From: JAKACA01 sp052143575
GTDB taxonomy: Bacteria; Actinomycetota; Acidimicrobiia; Acidimicrobiales; Bog-793
DNA: 64,000 nt
Direction of reading: 5' to 3'
NCBI GenBank assembly: GCA_052143575.1
Contig: JBKQSP010000069.1
Coordinates: forward strand, 62,001-126,000
The stretch's first letter is position 1. Each line of letters opens with the position of its first letter. The notes beneath the pieces were generated by a model that was not told the origin of the DNA, searched no databases, and was given only the letters and a program-made list of their open reading frames with translations. This document shows positions 24,282 through 33,301 of the stretch, piece after piece. Both the position numbers and the translations under genes were made by a program.

Positions 24282-25756
24282 GCGGCGTGACGGCGGCCCC
24301 GCCGCGCACAATCGTGCACGCCCGGCTCTGGATCGACGGCGCAGAGGTCGCCGCCGGCAGCGGCGACACGTACTCAGTCCGGAACCCGGCAAACGGCTCT
24401 CTCGTCGCCGATGTCGCCGAGGCGGCCGCCTCGGACGTCTCGGCCGCCGTCGCCAGCGCTCGAGGATCCTTCCTGGACGGCCGCTGGCGTCACCTGCCGG
24501 CGCCGCGTCGCGGCGAGATCCTTCTCAAGGTGGCGGCCGCCATCGAGTCATGCCTCGATGAGCTCGCCCTCACCGAGTCTGTCTGCTCGGGCAAGCCCAT
24601 CGGCGACTGCCGCGCCGAGGTAGGCGCCGCCGCCCGCTACTTCCGCTTCTATGGCGCCGCCGTCAACCACATGACCGGCCAAACCATCCCCGTAAACGCC
24701 ACCGGCCTCGACTTCACCCTTCGCGAGCCCATCGGCGTTTGCGCCCTCATCGTGCCTTGGAACGGGCCCATCGCCATCGCCGCCAAGAAGACGGCGCCGG
24801 CACTGGCCGCCGGCAACTCGGTCGTGCTCAAGCCAGCACCGCCAACACCGCTCACCGCCCTGGCCCTCGCCCGCATCTGCGCCGAGGCCGGCGTGCCACC
24901 CGGTGTCGTCAACGTCGTCACGGGCTCGACCCGCCAGCTCGGCCAGGAGCTCGTGTCGCACCCCGACGTCGCCAAGATCAGCTTCACGGGCAGTACGGCG
25001 ACGGGGACCGACATCCTCACGAGAGCGGCGCCCGGCATCAAGCGCGTCAGTCTCGAGCTCGGGGGCAAGTCGCCGAACGTGGTCTTCTCCGACGCCCCCG
25101 TCGCCGAGGTGGCGCGATCCGCCGTGGCGGCCGTCTTTGCGAACTCCGGCCAGGACTGCTGCTCCCGTAGCCGCATGATCGTGCAGCGCCCCATCTTTGA
25201 GGAGTTCGTCGACCTGCTCGCCAAGGAGGCAGCGCAGGTGCCGCAGGGGGACCCGCTCGACCCGGCCATCAAGCTCGGCAGCCTGATCTCGGCCGAGCAG
25301 CGAGACCGCGTGCTCGGGTTTCTCGAGCGGGCTACGACGGACGGGGCCGAGCTCGTCTGCGGCGGCGAGGTCGTGCGCATGACTGGCCTGGAGGCCGGCA
25401 ACGCCATCTCCCCCACCGTCGTCATCGATGCCAAGCCGGAGAGCGAGATCGCCACTGAGGAGGTCTTCGGGCCGGTCGCCACGGTGCTGTGCTTCGACGA
25501 GGAAGCCGAGGCGGTCGCCCTCGCCAACGCCACGCGCTACGGCCTCAGCGGATCGCTCTGGACCCGCGACATCGGCCGCGCGATCCGAGTCGCCCGCGAG
25601 ATCCGCTCCGGGCTGTTGAGCGTCAACTCGGACTCCAGCTCCTACATCCAGGCCCCCTTCGGGGGTTACGGGCAGAGCGGCCTCGGCAAGGAGCAGGGCC
25701 TCGAAGGCCTCTACGACTTCACCGAGGTCAAGAACGTCTACGTGAGCGACCGATAG
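24278..25756 (+). CDS. NAD(P)-dependent aldehyde dehydrogenase
   Basis: A 492-residue aldehyde dehydrogenase of normal length. The general-base glutamate is E260 in LELGGKSPN and the catalytic cysteine C294 in NSGQDCCS. VPWNGPI and FTGST (cofactor) and EVFGPV are also present. It resembles betaine-, gamma-aminobutyraldehyde- and PuuC-type enzymes. ATG 24278 overlaps the SDR stop (ATGA). In a gamma-glutamylation route it would oxidise the aldehyde made from the amine; that role is inferred from neighbours. Confidence 0.93.
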   Translation: MSGVTAAPPRTIVHARLWIDGAEVAAGSGDTYSVRNPANGSLVADVAEAAASDVSAAVASARGSFLDGRWRHLPAPRRGEILLKVAAAIESCLDELALTESVCSGKPIGDCRAEVGAAARYFRFYGAAVNHMTGQTIPVNATGLDFTLREPIGVCALIVPWNGPIAIAAKKTAPALAAGNSVVLKPAPPTPLTALALARICAEAGVPPGVVNVVTGSTRQLGQELVSHPDVAKISFTGSTATGTDILTRAAPGIKRVSLELGGKSPNVVFSDAPVAEVARSAVAAVFANSGQDCCSRSRMIVQRPIFEEFVDLLAKEAAQVPQGDPLDPAIKLGSLISAEQRDRVLGFLERATTDGAELVCGGEVVRMTGLEAGNAISPTVVIDAKPESEIATEEVFGPVATVLCFDEEAEAVALANATRYGLSGSLWTRDIGRAIRVAREIRSGLLSVNSDSSSYIQAPFGGYGQSGLGKEQGLEGLYDFTEVKNVYVSDR

Positions 25757-25777
25757 AGACGAGGGGGAAGGCCAAGC

Positions 25778-26452
25778 GTGTGCGAGATCCTGGTCGTGAC
25801 GAGCGCAACTCCGATGACGTTCTCGACGGTCGTGGACTCGGCGCGGGCCATGGAGTACTACGGGTCGGCCAACTTCGGGTGGGGCGTCGCCTGGCTCGAC
25901 GGCGGTCGGGTGGAGCGCTACCGCTCCGTCGGCAGGCTCAGCAACGAGCCGGAGGTGGCACAACGCCTCGCCTCCGTCCGATCGACGCATTTCCTCGTGC
26001 ACTTCCGACGGCCGAGCAAGCTCTCCACGATCCAGATGGCTGACACCCAACCGTTCCTCGACGACGCCGAGACGCTCGCCTTTGCTCATAACGGTCGCTT
26101 CATCGAGGAGGACGAGTACCGCCCGACCTACGCCGACCGGCTCTCGGGCGCCGCCGACAGCGAGGTGGGTTTCGTCATGTTCCAGGACCTCCTTGCCGCC
26201 GGGGCACCGATGGCCGAGGCCCTCGAGACGGTGCACTCCAAGCTGGGTGGACGCGCCAACCTGGCCGCCTTGGACGGCGACGGGCAGGTCGCCCTCTACA
26301 GCAGCTACGACGGCAACCGCCTGTGGACCTTCCGCGACGGCGACACGATGGTGGCGGCGACCGAGCTCCACTCGGCCGACGACTCGTTGTTCGAGCTCGT
26401 CTTCCCACGGGCCACGGAGCGACGTGCCGTCGAAGGGTCGGGCACGTTGTGA
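25778..26452 (+). CDS. Class II glutamine amidotransferase, EgtC-like
   Basis: A 224-residue Ntn hydrolase. GTG-TGC gives MCEIL with the nucleophile Cys at position 2, and GAGGGGGAAG lies upstream. The glutaminase motifs are GWGVAWL, LVHFRRPS and an intact HNG (AFAHNGRF). The usual N-x-HPF reads DTQPF, closer to the EgtC pattern than to biosynthetic amidotransferases. There is no synthetase domain, so it probably hydrolyses a gamma-glutamyl amide. The GS-like ligase two genes on would be the counterpart. A second such pair is at 4142-7731. Confidence 0.86.
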   Translation: MCEILVVTSATPMTFSTVVDSARAMEYYGSANFGWGVAWLDGGRVERYRSVGRLSNEPEVAQRLASVRSTHFLVHFRRPSKLSTIQMADTQPFLDDAETLAFAHNGRFIEEDEYRPTYADRLSGAADSEVGFVMFQDLLAAGAPMAEALETVHSKLGGRANLAALDGDGQVALYSSYDGNRLWTFRDGDTMVAATELHSADDSLFELVFPRATERRAVEGSGTL

Positions 26453-26486
26453 GGTCGGCCACGGCACGGCGGCGGGGAGCGGCGAG

Positions 26487-27332
26487 GTGAGGGAGCTGGC
26501 GGCCGACCGGACGGTCGTGGGCGGGGCGCAGCCCACCCGGCAACGCCTCGGCGAGCAGGTCGCCTCCCTGTTGCTGCAGGCCATCAGGCTGCACGAGTAC
26601 CTGCCCGACGAGCGCCTGCCTTCCGAGGCGGAGCTGTGCGAGCAGCTGGGTGTCAACCGCATGGCCGTGCGAGAGGGACTGCGCTGGCTCGAGGACCACA
26701 AGTACGTCCGCATGCAGCGGGGTCGTTACGGCGGGGCGCTCGTCCTCGATCCGGGCCTCGATCTGGCTGCGGACCGGCTGCGGGGACGGGCGGAGGACCT
26801 GCGGCAGCTCTTCGAATTCCGCGCCGCCGTGGAGCCCCTCGTGGCCTCGCTGGCGGCTGTCCGCATCGAGCCCGTGGAGCTGGCGATGCTCGATCGGCTG
26901 CACGAGGAGGAGCGCCACTGGCCGTCGGTGCCACGCGGACGCTTCCGGGCTATCGACGTCGCCATCCATAAGGCCATCGCGGCGGCCTGCCGCAACCAGT
27001 ACCTCATCGATGCCGTACGGGACATCCGGGTCTGGCTGGCACCGGGCCTGGATCTGCTCGACCCGTCCGTCGATCGACGAAACGATTCCGTCGAGTGCCA
27101 CGGACGGCTCATCGCTTGCTTGCGCGCCGGCGACGGCGCCGGGGCGGAGGCGGCCATGCGCGCTCACATCGGCGTCACGGCGCACGCCGTCGAAGCCGCA
27201 CTCGAGAGCCGAACGGCGACAGGTGAGAACCAGGTGGCGAGATCACCCCGAACGGCCGGCAAAGGCGCCAGACGGCCGGCGAAGACAACAGCGAGGCCGA
27301 AGGCGAAGGCAGGCCCACAGACAACGACGTGA
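26487..27332 (+). CDS. GntR/FadR-family transcriptional regulator
   Basis: About 281 residues. The N-terminal winged helix (LGEQVASLLLQAIRLHEYLPDERLPSEAELCEQLGVNRMAVREGLRWLEDHKYV) is followed by an FCD domain with the expected metal or ligand histidine region (AIDVAIHKAIAAACRNQYL). A basic Lys/Ala/Pro-rich tail of about 30 residues is unusual and may bind DNA non-specifically. GTG 26487 gives a short leader before the wHTH; the longer open frame lies over the amidotransferase gene. It is embedded in the operon it probably controls. Confidence 0.87.
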   Translation: MRELAADRTVVGGAQPTRQRLGEQVASLLLQAIRLHEYLPDERLPSEAELCEQLGVNRMAVREGLRWLEDHKYVRMQRGRYGGALVLDPGLDLAADRLRGRAEDLRQLFEFRAAVEPLVASLAAVRIEPVELAMLDRLHEEERHWPSVPRGRFRAIDVAIHKAIAAACRNQYLIDAVRDIRVWLAPGLDLLDPSVDRRNDSVECHGRLIACLRAGDGAGAEAAMRAHIGVTAHAVEAALESRTATGENQVARSPRTAGKGARRPAKTTARPKAKAGPQTTT

Positions 27333-27395
27333 CGGCTCTCTCCGGCCCGGGTGGGCGGAGCGAGACGGCGCTGACCGAGTGACAGGAGGGGGGAG

Positions 27396-28769
27396 ATGGA
27401 GCTCAAGAGCGAGGTCGGGGAGGAGGACGACGCCGCCATGCGAGCCGAGCTCCTCAAGCGCGTGAGGGACGAGGCGATCCGCAACGTCCGCCTCGTCGTG
27501 ACCGACCTGTACGGCGTGCCGCGGGGAAAGGTCGTTCCGGTCGAGCGTTTCGAGCGAGCCCTCGCCGACGGTCACCCCTTCGCCATCCCGTTGCTTGCCT
27601 GCAACCTTTGGGAACGCCATTCGCCCGGCGAGCGCGCCTACAGCGAGGACATCGGCTACCGCAACGGTGTCCTACGGCTCGACCCCTCCACCTTTGCCGT
27701 GCTGCCCTGGACGCCGGCGACGGCGCACGTGCTGACCGACCTGTACGACGAGGAGGGCAACGTCGTGGCGACGCCGCGATCGGTCTTCCGCCGCGTGCTG
27801 GAAGACGCCCGCGCCCTGCGGATCGAGCCGGTGTTCGGCAACGAGCTCGAGTTCTACGTCTTTCGCCCACAAGGCGGTGGCGACGGCTTCGAGACGATCT
27901 TCGGCGAACAGTCGTGGTTCTCCGTCAACGCCCTCGGGCTGGCGCAGGAGTTCGTCGACACCTTGCAGAGCACGGCTACGACGATGGGGATCCGCCTCTA
28001 CGAGATCTTCAGTGAGCACGGGGCGGGACAGTTCGAGGTCAACCTCGAGCCCGCCACCGGCGTCGCCGCCATCGACCAGCTCGTCGCCTTGAAGATCGCC
28101 ATCAAGGAGGTGGCTCGATCGCTCGGGCTGGAGGCGACGTTCATGGCGAAGCCGACGAACCGGTCCGAGACGCCGCCGAGCGGCTACCACTTGCACCAAT
28201 CGCTCCTCGGCGTCGACGGCGCCAACCTGTTCTACGACCCGGATGCACCGGAGCGGCCGCTCGAGACGGGACGGCACTACATCGGCGGCCAGATCGTTCA
28301 TGCCGCTGCCATGACGGCCCTGGCAGCGCCCACCGTCACGGCCTACAAGCGCTACCAGCGAGGCACGTGGGCCCCCATCCAGATCTGCTGGGGCGTACAG
28401 AACCGCACGGCGCTCCTGCGCTACCTCCCAGCAGGTGCCGACTCGCGCATCGAGAACCGCCTCGGGAGCTCCGACGCCAACCCCTACCTGCTCGCCTCCG
28501 CCATGGTGGCCGCCGGCGTCGACGGCGTTCGCCGCCGGCTCGAACCGGGCGAGCCCGCCGAAGGCAACCTCTTCGACGACATCCGCTACGAGCGCCTCCC
28601 CGGCTGCCTCGTCGAGGCCCTCGACGCCCTCTCGGGAGACGAAGCGCTCTCGGAGGCGCTCGGCGCGACCTTCGCACGCACCTACACCGAACTGTTGCGT
28701 TTCGACTGGCAGCGGTACCTCAACCACGTGAGCGACTGGGAAGTCGCCGAGTACCGGGAGATGCTCTGA
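27396..28769 (+). CDS. Glutamine synthetase-like gamma-glutamyl ligase
   Basis: A 457-residue GS-fold enzyme with an excellent ribosome-binding site (GACAGGAGGGGGGAG) before ATG 27396. Core motifs are GNELEFYVF (metal-binding glutamates), HGAGQFEVNL, SGYHLHQSLL, WGVQNRTALLRYL and RIENRLGSSDANPYL, so the Glu-x-Arg before NPYL is intact, unlike its homologue at 4142. It is closest to the gamma-glutamylpolyamine/methylamide synthetase group. Its operon holds a class II amidotransferase, an aldehyde dehydrogenase and an APC permease, consistent with ligation of glutamate to an imported amino compound. It overlaps the next gene by 1 nt. Confidence 0.9.
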   Translation: MELKSEVGEEDDAAMRAELLKRVRDEAIRNVRLVVTDLYGVPRGKVVPVERFERALADGHPFAIPLLACNLWERHSPGERAYSEDIGYRNGVLRLDPSTFAVLPWTPATAHVLTDLYDEEGNVVATPRSVFRRVLEDARALRIEPVFGNELEFYVFRPQGGGDGFETIFGEQSWFSVNALGLAQEFVDTLQSTATTMGIRLYEIFSEHGAGQFEVNLEPATGVAAIDQLVALKIAIKEVARSLGLEATFMAKPTNRSETPPSGYHLHQSLLGVDGANLFYDPDAPERPLETGRHYIGGQIVHAAAMTALAAPTVTAYKRYQRGTWAPIQICWGVQNRTALLRYLPAGADSRIENRLGSSDANPYLLASAMVAAGVDGVRRRLEPGEPAEGNLFDDIRYERLPGCLVEALDALSGDEALSEALGATFARTYTELLRFDWQRYLNHVSDWEVAEYREML

Positions 28770-29971
28770 TGTCCGTGGCGACCTCTGCACTCGTGGGGCC
28801 GGACCGCCTGGGCGCGGCCCGTCTCGATCGCCTGCGCGAGCTCGAGGTGCCCGTCCGTCTGCAGCGGGCAGACGTCTTCATGGTGGCGCTGTCGCTGCGC
28901 CGCAGCTTCCGGTCCGCCTACGGCGCCTCGGCACCGAGAAAGCGCGTCGTCATCGTGCGCCTCGAGGATGCCGACGGCGTCACGGGGTGGGGCGAGGCAC
29001 CCGTGTTCGAGCGGCCCTTCTTCGGCGTCGACACGGCCGAGAGCACCTGGTCTGCGCTCGTCGACCTCATCCTGCCCGCCGTCGTGGGCGGCAGTTTCGC
29101 CGGCCCGGCCGAGCTGGCGGCCTCCTGGGCCGGCTTCCTCGGCCAGAACTACGCCAAGTGTGCCGTCGAATCCGCCGTCTGGGCGATCGCCTCAGAGCGG
29201 CTGGCAGTTCCCCTCGCCCGCCTCTGGGGCGGTGTGCGGGAGGGGATTCCCGTCGGCGAGAGCCTGCCCATCCACGACACCGTCGAGCTGCTGCTGGACG
29301 AAGTCGCCGAGCGCGTGCAGGAGGGCTTCGGCCGCATCAAGTTGAAGATCGCCCCCGGCTGGGACGTGTCGCCGGCCGCCGCCGTCAAGGCAGCCTTCCC
29401 GGCGCTGCCGCTGTCGGTCGACGGCAACTGCGGCTACCGCCTCGAGACAGGACCCTGGGACGAGCTCGACGAGCTCGAGCTGCTCATGATCGAGCAGCCG
29501 CTGCCGGGAGATGCCCTCGTCGAGATGTCGATGCTGCAGGCGCGCCTCGAGACGGCGCTGTGCCTCGACGAGAGTGCCTCCAGCCTGAACGTCACGCGCA
29601 CGGCGCTTCACCTGAAGGCGGGACGGATCGTCAACATCAAACCGCCGAGGCTCGGCGGCCTCCTTACGAGCGTGGCGGTGCACGACCTCTGCGTGCAGAG
29701 CGGAGTGCCCACCTGGTGTGGCGGCATGCTCGAGACCGGTATCGGGCGCGGCTTCAATCTCGCCCTGGCGTCGCTGCCCGGCTTCACGCTGCACGCGGAC
29801 ATGTCGCCCACTCGCATCTTCTACGCGGAGGATCTCGTCGAGCCCACCTTCGAGGTCGGCAACGACGGCTGCATCGAGGTGCCGACGCGGCCGGGCAACG
29901 GCTTCCCGGTCGTGCCCGAGCGGGTGGCGCGCTCAGCCACGAGGAGGTGGAGCAGCCGGTCGACGACATAG
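28769..29971 (+). CDS. Enolase-superfamily racemase (MenC/N-acylamino acid racemase-like)
   Basis: A 400-residue muconate-lactonising-subgroup enzyme. The catalytic KxK is K191-L-K193. Metal ligands are D218 (VDGN), E242 (IEQP) and D267 (LDES), and the second acid/base is K291 in NIKPPRLGG. The spacings match o-succinylbenzoate synthase/N-succinylamino acid racemases. WCGGMLETGIGR is also typical. With no menaquinone genes nearby, racemisation or epimerisation of an N-acyl or gamma-glutamyl amino acid is more likely than OSB synthesis. ATG 28769 overlaps the ligase stop. Confidence 0.88.
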   Translation: MSVATSALVGPDRLGAARLDRLRELEVPVRLQRADVFMVALSLRRSFRSAYGASAPRKRVVIVRLEDADGVTGWGEAPVFERPFFGVDTAESTWSALVDLILPAVVGGSFAGPAELAASWAGFLGQNYAKCAVESAVWAIASERLAVPLARLWGGVREGIPVGESLPIHDTVELLLDEVAERVQEGFGRIKLKIAPGWDVSPAAAVKAAFPALPLSVDGNCGYRLETGPWDELDELELLMIEQPLPGDALVEMSMLQARLETALCLDESASSLNVTRTALHLKAGRIVNIKPPRLGGLLTSVAVHDLCVQSGVPTWCGGMLETGIGRGFNLALASLPGFTLHADMSPTRIFYAEDLVEPTFEVGNDGCIEVPTRPGNGFPVVPERVARSATRRWSSRSTT

Positions 29972-30075
29972 TGCCGGCTGTTTGCCGGAAACCGGGTGCG
30001 CTCCGGGGAGACGGAGCCCACGCCGCATTCTCGCTTTTCGAAACAAGAGATCAGTTGAGACAAGGAGGGGAACTG

Positions 30076-31623
30076 ATGGGCATCAGAGACAAGACACAGG
30101 TTTCGACGACGGGCGACGAAGAGCTGCTGAGCAAGTTCGGCTACAAACAGGAGCTGCATCGCTCCTTGAAGATGTTCTCCATGTTCGCCATCTCGTTCTC
30201 CGTCATCTCCTTGACGACGGGCATCTTCACGAACTTCCAGTTCGCCATCTCCCATTTCGGCGCAGCATCGATCTGGCTGTGGCCGGTCGCCTTCGGCGGC
30301 GCACTCGTGCTCGCCTTCGTGCTCGCCGAGCTGGCCTCGAGAATCCCCTTGGCCGGCTACTCCTACCAGTGGGGCGGCCGGCTCGTCGGGCCGGGTTTCG
30401 GCTGGTTCGTCGCCTTCAACCTGCTGGCGTGCTTCACCCTCGCCAGCGGCGGTGAGACGCTCTTCCTGCTCTCCCCCATGATCGGCACCGTGCTCGGCCT
30501 CAACACCGGCAACCTGTCCCTCATGATCACGATCTCGGTCATCGTCCTCGTCCTCGCAGGGCTCGTCAACATCATCGGTGTCGTGCTCGCCGCCAAGATC
30601 AACAACATCTCGGTCGTCACCGAGATTCTCGGGACCTTCGTGCTCGGCGTCCTCGTCGTCATCGCCTTCCTCGTGAAGACACCCCACATCCATCCCGCCA
30701 GCTTCATCTTCCAGCACGGTCCCCTCAACGGGCAGGCACCCTGGTACGCCGCGGGGTTGGCGCTCCTGATGGGAGCCTTCACGATCGGAGGTTTCGAGGC
30801 CTGCGCCGACCTCGGGGAAGAGGCCATCGGCGTGCAGCGCACCGTCGCCAAGGCGATCATCTGGGCCGTCGTCATCTCGGGCGTCCTCGGGATGATCACC
30901 CTCATCTTCTTCGCCCTCGGGATCCCGAACCTTCAGCAGGCGGCCGCCAGCAGCACGCCCATCGCCTACATCGCAACGTACTGGTTCGGCTCAGTCTTCT
31001 CGCGCGTCTTCCTCGTGACCGTCGTGTACTCGGTCTTCGCCCTCATGGTGGTGCAGATCGCCGCCATCGGCCGGCTGATCTTCTCGCTCTCGAGGGACAA
31101 CATGTTCCCGGGCTCCAAGCTGTTCGGCGGCGTCCACAAGAAGACGCGCACGCCGATCGCCGCCCTCGTGCTCACGACCGTGCTCTACATCGCCGTCATG
31201 GTCTTTGCCGCCAAGAACGGCAACGCCTACATCAACCTCATCGGCGCCACCCCCATCTTCGCCAGCTTCGTCTACCTGGCGATCGTGGGCGCTTACGGGG
31301 CGCGCCGAAACAAGATCGCCCCATCGAAGGGCTTCGACCTCGGGCGCTGGGCGATACCCCTCATCGTCGTGTCGATGGCGTGGGAGATCTTCCTCATCTG
31401 CGACTTCACGCTCCCGCAGATCTTCCACTCGGCCGCCGAGATCGCCTTCGGAGCCCAGATCGTTCCCATCGTCTGGTACTTCGGCGGTCTGCGCTCCCGC
31501 CTCAAGCGGGGTATCGCCGGCGCCGCCCTCGCCCACGGGCAGCTGGCCGGCAAGGGCGTCATCGACCAGACGATCGCCACGGAGCGCGCCATCGGCGAGG
31601 TCGAGGCCGGGGCCGGCGAGTGA
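30076..31623 (+). CDS. APC-superfamily amino acid permease
   Basis: A 515-residue permease with about 12 helices. The N-terminal cytoplasmic part is followed by the APC helix I pattern (FSVISLTTGIFTNFQFAISHFG), then helix II and VLAELASRIPLAGYSYQWGG. The later GAFTIGGFEACADLGEEA is the helix VI-like signature. GGAGGGG precedes ATG 30076. It is related to gamma-aminobutyrate/choline/polyamine permeases. It overlaps the aminotransferase gene by 4 nt and would import the substrate of the operon. Confidence 0.9.
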   Translation: MGIRDKTQVSTTGDEELLSKFGYKQELHRSLKMFSMFAISFSVISLTTGIFTNFQFAISHFGAASIWLWPVAFGGALVLAFVLAELASRIPLAGYSYQWGGRLVGPGFGWFVAFNLLACFTLASGGETLFLLSPMIGTVLGLNTGNLSLMITISVIVLVLAGLVNIIGVVLAAKINNISVVTEILGTFVLGVLVVIAFLVKTPHIHPASFIFQHGPLNGQAPWYAAGLALLMGAFTIGGFEACADLGEEAIGVQRTVAKAIIWAVVISGVLGMITLIFFALGIPNLQQAAASSTPIAYIATYWFGSVFSRVFLVTVVYSVFALMVVQIAAIGRLIFSLSRDNMFPGSKLFGGVHKKTRTPIAALVLTTVLYIAVMVFAAKNGNAYINLIGATPIFASFVYLAIVGAYGARRNKIAPSKGFDLGRWAIPLIVVSMAWEIFLICDFTLPQIFHSAAEIAFGAQIVPIVWYFGGLRSRLKRGIAGAALAHGQLAGKGVIDQTIATERAIGEVEAGAGE

Positions 31624-32789
31624 GCGATCTCGTGCGCCCCGACGAGGCGCTGGCGTCGCTGCGCCGCGAGGAGTTCCTCGTCACCCAACACAAGGTGTGG
31701 TTCAACACCGCCACCTATGGCCCCCTGCCGGCCTGCAACCTGCGGGCGCAGTCCGCCTTCCTCGAAGAGATGATGGCCGGCGGTGGGGCCAAAGGCGTCG
31801 GGCACTGGTGGGAAGGGGCGGCGCAGGTCCGCGCCAAGGTGGGTGCCCTCATCGGGTGCGATGCCGACGACGTCGCCCTCCTCCACAGCACCGGGGAAGG
31901 ACTCAGCCTCGTGTCGCTCGGTCTCGACTGGCGGCCCGGCGACGAGGTCGTCCTCTACGACCAGGAGTTCCCGAGCGGCGTCTACCCCTGGCTCGCCCTC
32001 GAGGAGCGCGGCGTGGCGGCCCGATTCGTGCACGACGGCGGGCGTTTCCGCTTCGACGTCGCCGACGTCGAAGCGGTCCTGTCCGAGCGTACGCGGGTCG
32101 TCTGCATGAGCCTCGTCAACTGCTATCACGGCTTCCGTGCCCCCATCGAGGAGATCTCGAAGCTGTGCAAGGCGCGCGGGATCTGGCTGGTCGTGGACGC
32201 CGTGCAGGCCGCCGGGGCCCTCCGGGTCGACGTCGCCTCGCTCGGCGCCGATCTCGTGGCCGCCCACGGCTACAAGAGCCTCTGCTCGGGCTATGGCATC
32301 GGCTTCTGCTACGTCTCGCCGGCCCTGCGCGAGGTGCTCCACGTCTCCGCCCCCGGCTGGAAGAGCATCGAAGATGCGCCATTTCTGGACAAGCAGTTGC
32401 AGTACAACCTGCGCTACCCGGCCGACGCCCGGCGCTACGAGTCGAGCGTGCCGAACCTGGCGGGCATGTACGGGCTCGGCGCCAGCATCGACCTCTTCCT
32501 CGCTGCCGGCGTCGAGCTCATTAACCACTGGGTCCTCGCCATGAGCGCCGCGGTGATCGACGCCCTCGACGAGAAGGGCTACCCCGTCGTGAGCTCGAGG
32601 AGGGAGGGCGAGCGGTCCGGGATCGTCTCGGCGCGCGTGCCCGACGGGGACGCCGCCCGCGTCGCCAGCGCCCTGGCGGAGCAGCAGGTGGCGTGCGCTG
32701 TGCGCGATGGGCGCATACGCGTCTCGAGCCACCTGTTCAACGACCGCAGCGACATCGAGCGTCTCGTGGCGGCGCTCCCCACGCCCTGA
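31620..32789 (+). CDS. Class V aminotransferase-fold PLP enzyme
   Basis: A 389-residue fold-type I enzyme of the cysteine desulfurase/isopenicillin-N epimerase group. The PLP lysine is in AAHGYKSLCSGYGIG, and LVVDAVQAAGAL carries the aspartate and glutamine contacts. It lacks the mobile cysteine loop of desulfurases, so lyase, epimerase or transaminase action on an amino acid is more likely. GTG 31620 overlaps the permease stop. A RidA gene follows, which often accompanies PLP enzymes that release reactive enamines. Confidence 0.87.
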   Translation: MSDLVRPDEALASLRREEFLVTQHKVWFNTATYGPLPACNLRAQSAFLEEMMAGGGAKGVGHWWEGAAQVRAKVGALIGCDADDVALLHSTGEGLSLVSLGLDWRPGDEVVLYDQEFPSGVYPWLALEERGVAARFVHDGGRFRFDVADVEAVLSERTRVVCMSLVNCYHGFRAPIEEISKLCKARGIWLVVDAVQAAGALRVDVASLGADLVAAHGYKSLCSGYGIGFCYVSPALREVLHVSAPGWKSIEDAPFLDKQLQYNLRYPADARRYESSVPNLAGMYGLGASIDLFLAAGVELINHWVLAMSAAVIDALDEKGYPVVSSRREGERSGIVSARVPDGDAARVASALAEQQVACAVRDGRIRVSSHLFNDRSDIERLVAALPTP

Positions 32790-32831
32790 GGAGCCAATCG
32801 CACAGGCACGTCTCGTCGCCTGCTACAACGA

Positions 32832-32870
32832 CGGCGACGAGACGGCGACCGAACGGCGACCGACGGCGAC
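32832..32870 (+). repeat. Four phased CGGCGAC repeats before ridA
   Basis: CGGCGAC occurs at 32832, 32843, 32854 and 32864, spaced 11, 11 and 10 bp, in the 103-bp gap before the RidA gene. One copy per helical turn would put all copies on one face of the DNA. It may be a protein-binding array or a slippage repeat. Confidence 0.5.
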
Positions 32871-32892
32871 GACAGCGAGGGAGAGGAGAGCC

Positions 32893-33300
32893 ATGACGGC
32901 GAGCGAGGACGACATCGAGCGGCTCCTAGTCGAGACGTTGCCGGTCCCGAAGGGCACGTACGTGCACGCCGTCGTCCACGACGGCCTCGTCTATTGCTCC
33001 GGCCAGCTCGGTACGGACCCGGAGAGCGGCGAGGTCGCCACCGGGGTCGCCGCCCAGACGAGGCGCGCCCTGCAGAACCTCGCCCTCGTGCTGGAGGGCG
33101 CCGGCAGCGACCTCTCGCACGTCCTGCAGTGCCGCGTCTACTTGCGCGAGGCCGCCGCCTTCGCCGAGATGGACACCGCCTACGCCGAGGTCTTCGCCGC
33201 CCACCGACCGGCCCGCACGACGCTGCCCGGCATCGCCTTCCGGCAGGGCGTCGACGTCGAGATCGACCTCACGGCGGCGCTGAAGCACCCCCAGCCCTGA
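32893..33300 (+). CDS. RidA-family (YjgF/UK114) protein
   Basis: A 135-residue RidA/Rid-family protein. It has the family strands VYCSGQLGTDPESGE, the helix QTRRALQNLALVLEGAGS, the substrate-carboxylate arginine in QCRVYL and the closing V.VEIDLTAAL. RidA hydrolyses 2-aminoacrylate-type imines to ketoacids; divergent members act in catabolic pathways. ATG 32893 follows GGAGAG. It is the last gene of the SDR-led cluster and ends one nucleotide before the stop of the convergent sugar kinase. Confidence 0.9.
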   Translation: MTASEDDIERLLVETLPVPKGTYVHAVVHDGLVYCSGQLGTDPESGEVATGVAAQTRRALQNLALVLEGAGSDLSHVLQCRVYLREAAAFAEMDTAYAEVFAAHRPARTTLPGIAFRQGVDVEIDLTAALKHPQP

Positions 33301-33301
33301 G

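Noticed and set aside
24548..26713. A 721-codon open frame on the minus strand
   Set aside because: It runs antisense across the aldehyde dehydrogenase and amidotransferase genes, both strongly supported, and shows no recognisable protein features.
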